Part shown: positions 5,856 through 6,610 of the stretch, piece after piece
Layout of the letters: each line of letters begins with the position of its first letter
Numbering within the stretch: the first letter of the stretch is position 1
NCBI GenBank assembly: GCA_964246695.1
Contig: CAXTSI010000492.1
Coordinates: 1-6,610 of the forward strand
From: Stigonema sp964246695
GTDB lineage: Bacteria > Cyanobacteriota > Cyanobacteriia > Cyanobacteriales > Nostocaceae
DNA: 6,610 nucleotides
Direction of reading: 5' to 3'
Position numbers and translations under genes: made by a program
The notes under the pieces: model-generated
What the model was told of the DNA's origin: nothing
Seen by the model: only the letters and a program-made list of their open reading frames with translations
The model's database searches: none

Positions 5856-5914
5856 GCGGATGTAACGGATGATTTATCTGTCAGTGCTATACATAGCTTA
5901 GCCGTTACATCCGT
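5856..5914 (+). other. Long-arm hairpin in copy B
   Basis: CGGATGTAACGG (5857-5868) pairs perfectly with CCGTTACATCCG (5902-5913), 12 bp, extended by a G-U pair in plus-strand RNA (5856 with 5914). The loop is identical to that of copy A. On the minus strand it starts 22 nt after the lyase stop codon, so it could instead protect or end the lyase message, though no T-tract follows. Confidence 0.6.
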
Positions 5915-5935
5915 GTTCAATACTGTTGCTTCCCA

Positions 5936-6502
5936 CTAACTCGATACTGACTTAGCTGCAACGTCAGCTTTGGCAGCTGGTTGACTCACACCCATGCGAA
6001 TCTCAGAAGTGAAGGAAGACTGGGTAAAGCCACCAAAACGTTTGAGGATACTTACCCGCATGCGTAAATTGGGACTGGCAAACCACAGTCGTTCTTCAGA
6101 TGACATGGTTTCGGACTCTGTCGTTAGGGTTAATGAATCATCACTGCCTATCTTATAGCGTCCAGTAACTGGGGTCTTCTCGGCGTAAACTATTTCTTGG
6201 AGTAACTTGCCTTCATCTGTATTACCTTCATCTGGCACAGTTACCAGGACTGTGGAACCACTGTGTTTTTTGTTATCTGATTCTGTTGTGCCGTTCCAGG
6301 TGACTTTCGCACCACAATTCGCACGGCTAGGGTCAATTTCGTACTGTTGGCATAGTTTGACCACATCTGGATGATCTAACGCTAGCATCTCAACGATCAT
6401 CTCTGATTTACCGTTTTTTGATTGTTTAAAAGCGAGATCGTGGCTAGTACGATGAGAAAACCATTTACCTGCACTTAACTGAAAAAACTCTTCGATTGTC
6501 AT
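5936..6502 (-). CDS. cpcS: Phycobiliprotein lyase, CpcS/CpeS family
   Basis: This 188-aa cytosolic protein belongs to the lipocalin-like CpcS/CpeS lyases (DUF1001), which attach phycocyanobilin or a related bilin to a conserved cysteine, usually Cys84, of phycobiliprotein subunits. The N-terminus MTIEEFFQLSAGKWFSHRTS and the blocks GAKVTWNG (64-71), TGRYKIGSDDSLTL (113-126), ERLWFASPNLRMR (137-149) and RFGGFTQSSFTSEIRMG (155-171) match the family as I know it. The last 17 or so residues are a low-complexity Ala/Ser/Lys tail. No second lyase or phycobiliprotein gene is adjacent, as expected for the stand-alone lyases. The leader is a heptamer repeat without a Shine-Dalgarno. The 3' end carries the boundary of the tandem duplication. 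CpcS versus CpeS naming cannot be settled from sequence alone. Confidence 0.92.
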   Translation of the reverse strand: MTIEEFFQLSAGKWFSHRTSHDLAFKQSKNGKSEMIVEMLALDHPDVVKLCQQYEIDPSRANCGAKVTWNGTTESDNKKHSGSTVLVTVPDEGNTDEGKLLQEIVYAEKTPVTGRYKIGSDDSLTLTTESETMSSEERLWFASPNLRMRVSILKRFGGFTQSSFTSEIRMGVSQPAAKADVAAKSVSS

Positions 6503-6507
6503 GTTGA

Positions 6508-6610
6508 TTGTTGGTTGTTAGTTGTTAGTTGTTAGTTGTTAGTTGTTGGTTGTTGGTTGTTGGTTGTTAGTTGTTGGTTGTTAGTTGTTGGTTGTTAGTT
6601 GTTGGTTGTT
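6508..6610 (-). repeat. Heptanucleotide STRR array in the lyase leader
   Basis: Fourteen complete 7-bp units (TTGTTAG or TTGTTGG on the plus strand) plus 5 nt of another run to the window edge with no interruption. The last units alternate A and G forms, giving a 14-bp higher-order period. Short tandemly repeated heptamers are a known feature of filamentous cyanobacteria. The array ends 5 nt from the lyase ATG, so the lyase promoter must lie within it or beyond the window. Confidence 0.95.

Larger units (their letters stand above)
5699..5952. repeat. Tandem duplication, copy B
   Basis: This 254-bp unit runs into the 3' end of the lyase gene and is probably the parental copy, because its right end is the real stop codon region. 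Compared with copy A, the left flank (about 120 nt) is roughly 89% identical, the core 5835-5907 is identical over 73 nt, and the right 45 nt is roughly 78% identical. It has 15 extra nt around 5825-5839, flanked by AACTT on both sides. Confidence 0.9.

Noticed and set aside
6508..6610. CRISPR-like regular repeat array
   Set aside because: The 7-bp units are contiguous with no spacers; this is a heptamer STRR.

Overview
The window looks like a cyanobacterial chromosome segment. Three things suggest this: a CpcS/CpeS-type phycobiliprotein lyase (phycobilisome assembly), six perfect copies of the cyanobacterial HIP1 octamer GCGATCGC, and an assortment of gene types common in filamentous or Chroococcidiopsis-like cyanobacteria (GH57 branching enzyme, Uma2/DUF820 protein, Zn-ribbon Ser/Thr kinase, heptanucleotide STRR repeats). 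The genus cannot be fixed from the sequence alone.

Layout: a GH57 1,4-alpha-glucan branching enzyme (33-1625, +) converges on a block of minus-strand genes. A 109-nt convergent gap holds a GC-rich hairpin repeat and a fragment of a CGGATG-type repeat. Then, reading on the minus strand from right to left, there is a Uma2-family protein (4125-3418), a small cupin (3418-3080, overlapping it as TAATG) and a PIG-V-like GT-C glycosyltransferase (3057-1735). These three are spaced like an operon. Upstream of them is a 193-nt gap holding a candidate terminator for the kinase, a candidate H-type pseudoknot and a second GC-rich hairpin repeat. Next comes a Zn-ribbon Ser/Thr protein kinase (5446-4319, -). 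It carries a roughly 138-bp, GC-rich, in-frame insertion between its catalytic loop and DFG motif, and it ends abruptly. A 489-nt gap holds no gene but consists almost entirely of a tandem duplication of about 240-254 bp. Finally there is the bilin lyase (6502-5936, -), whose leader is a heptamer repeat array running off the window.

No single pathway ties the genes together. The branching enzyme serves glycogen metabolism, the lyase serves antenna pigment attachment, the kinase signalling, and the Uma2-cupin-GT-C group is an uncharacterised cluster. The interest lies in the repeat and structure content. The duplicated intergenic unit has a 73-nt invariant core that folds into a long-arm hairpin. 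The kinase has absorbed a palindromic element in frame. A 36-nt segment has good H-type pseudoknot geometry on the minus strand only. The lyase leader contains no G at all. All structural RNA claims come from hand base-pairing and have not been folded computationally.
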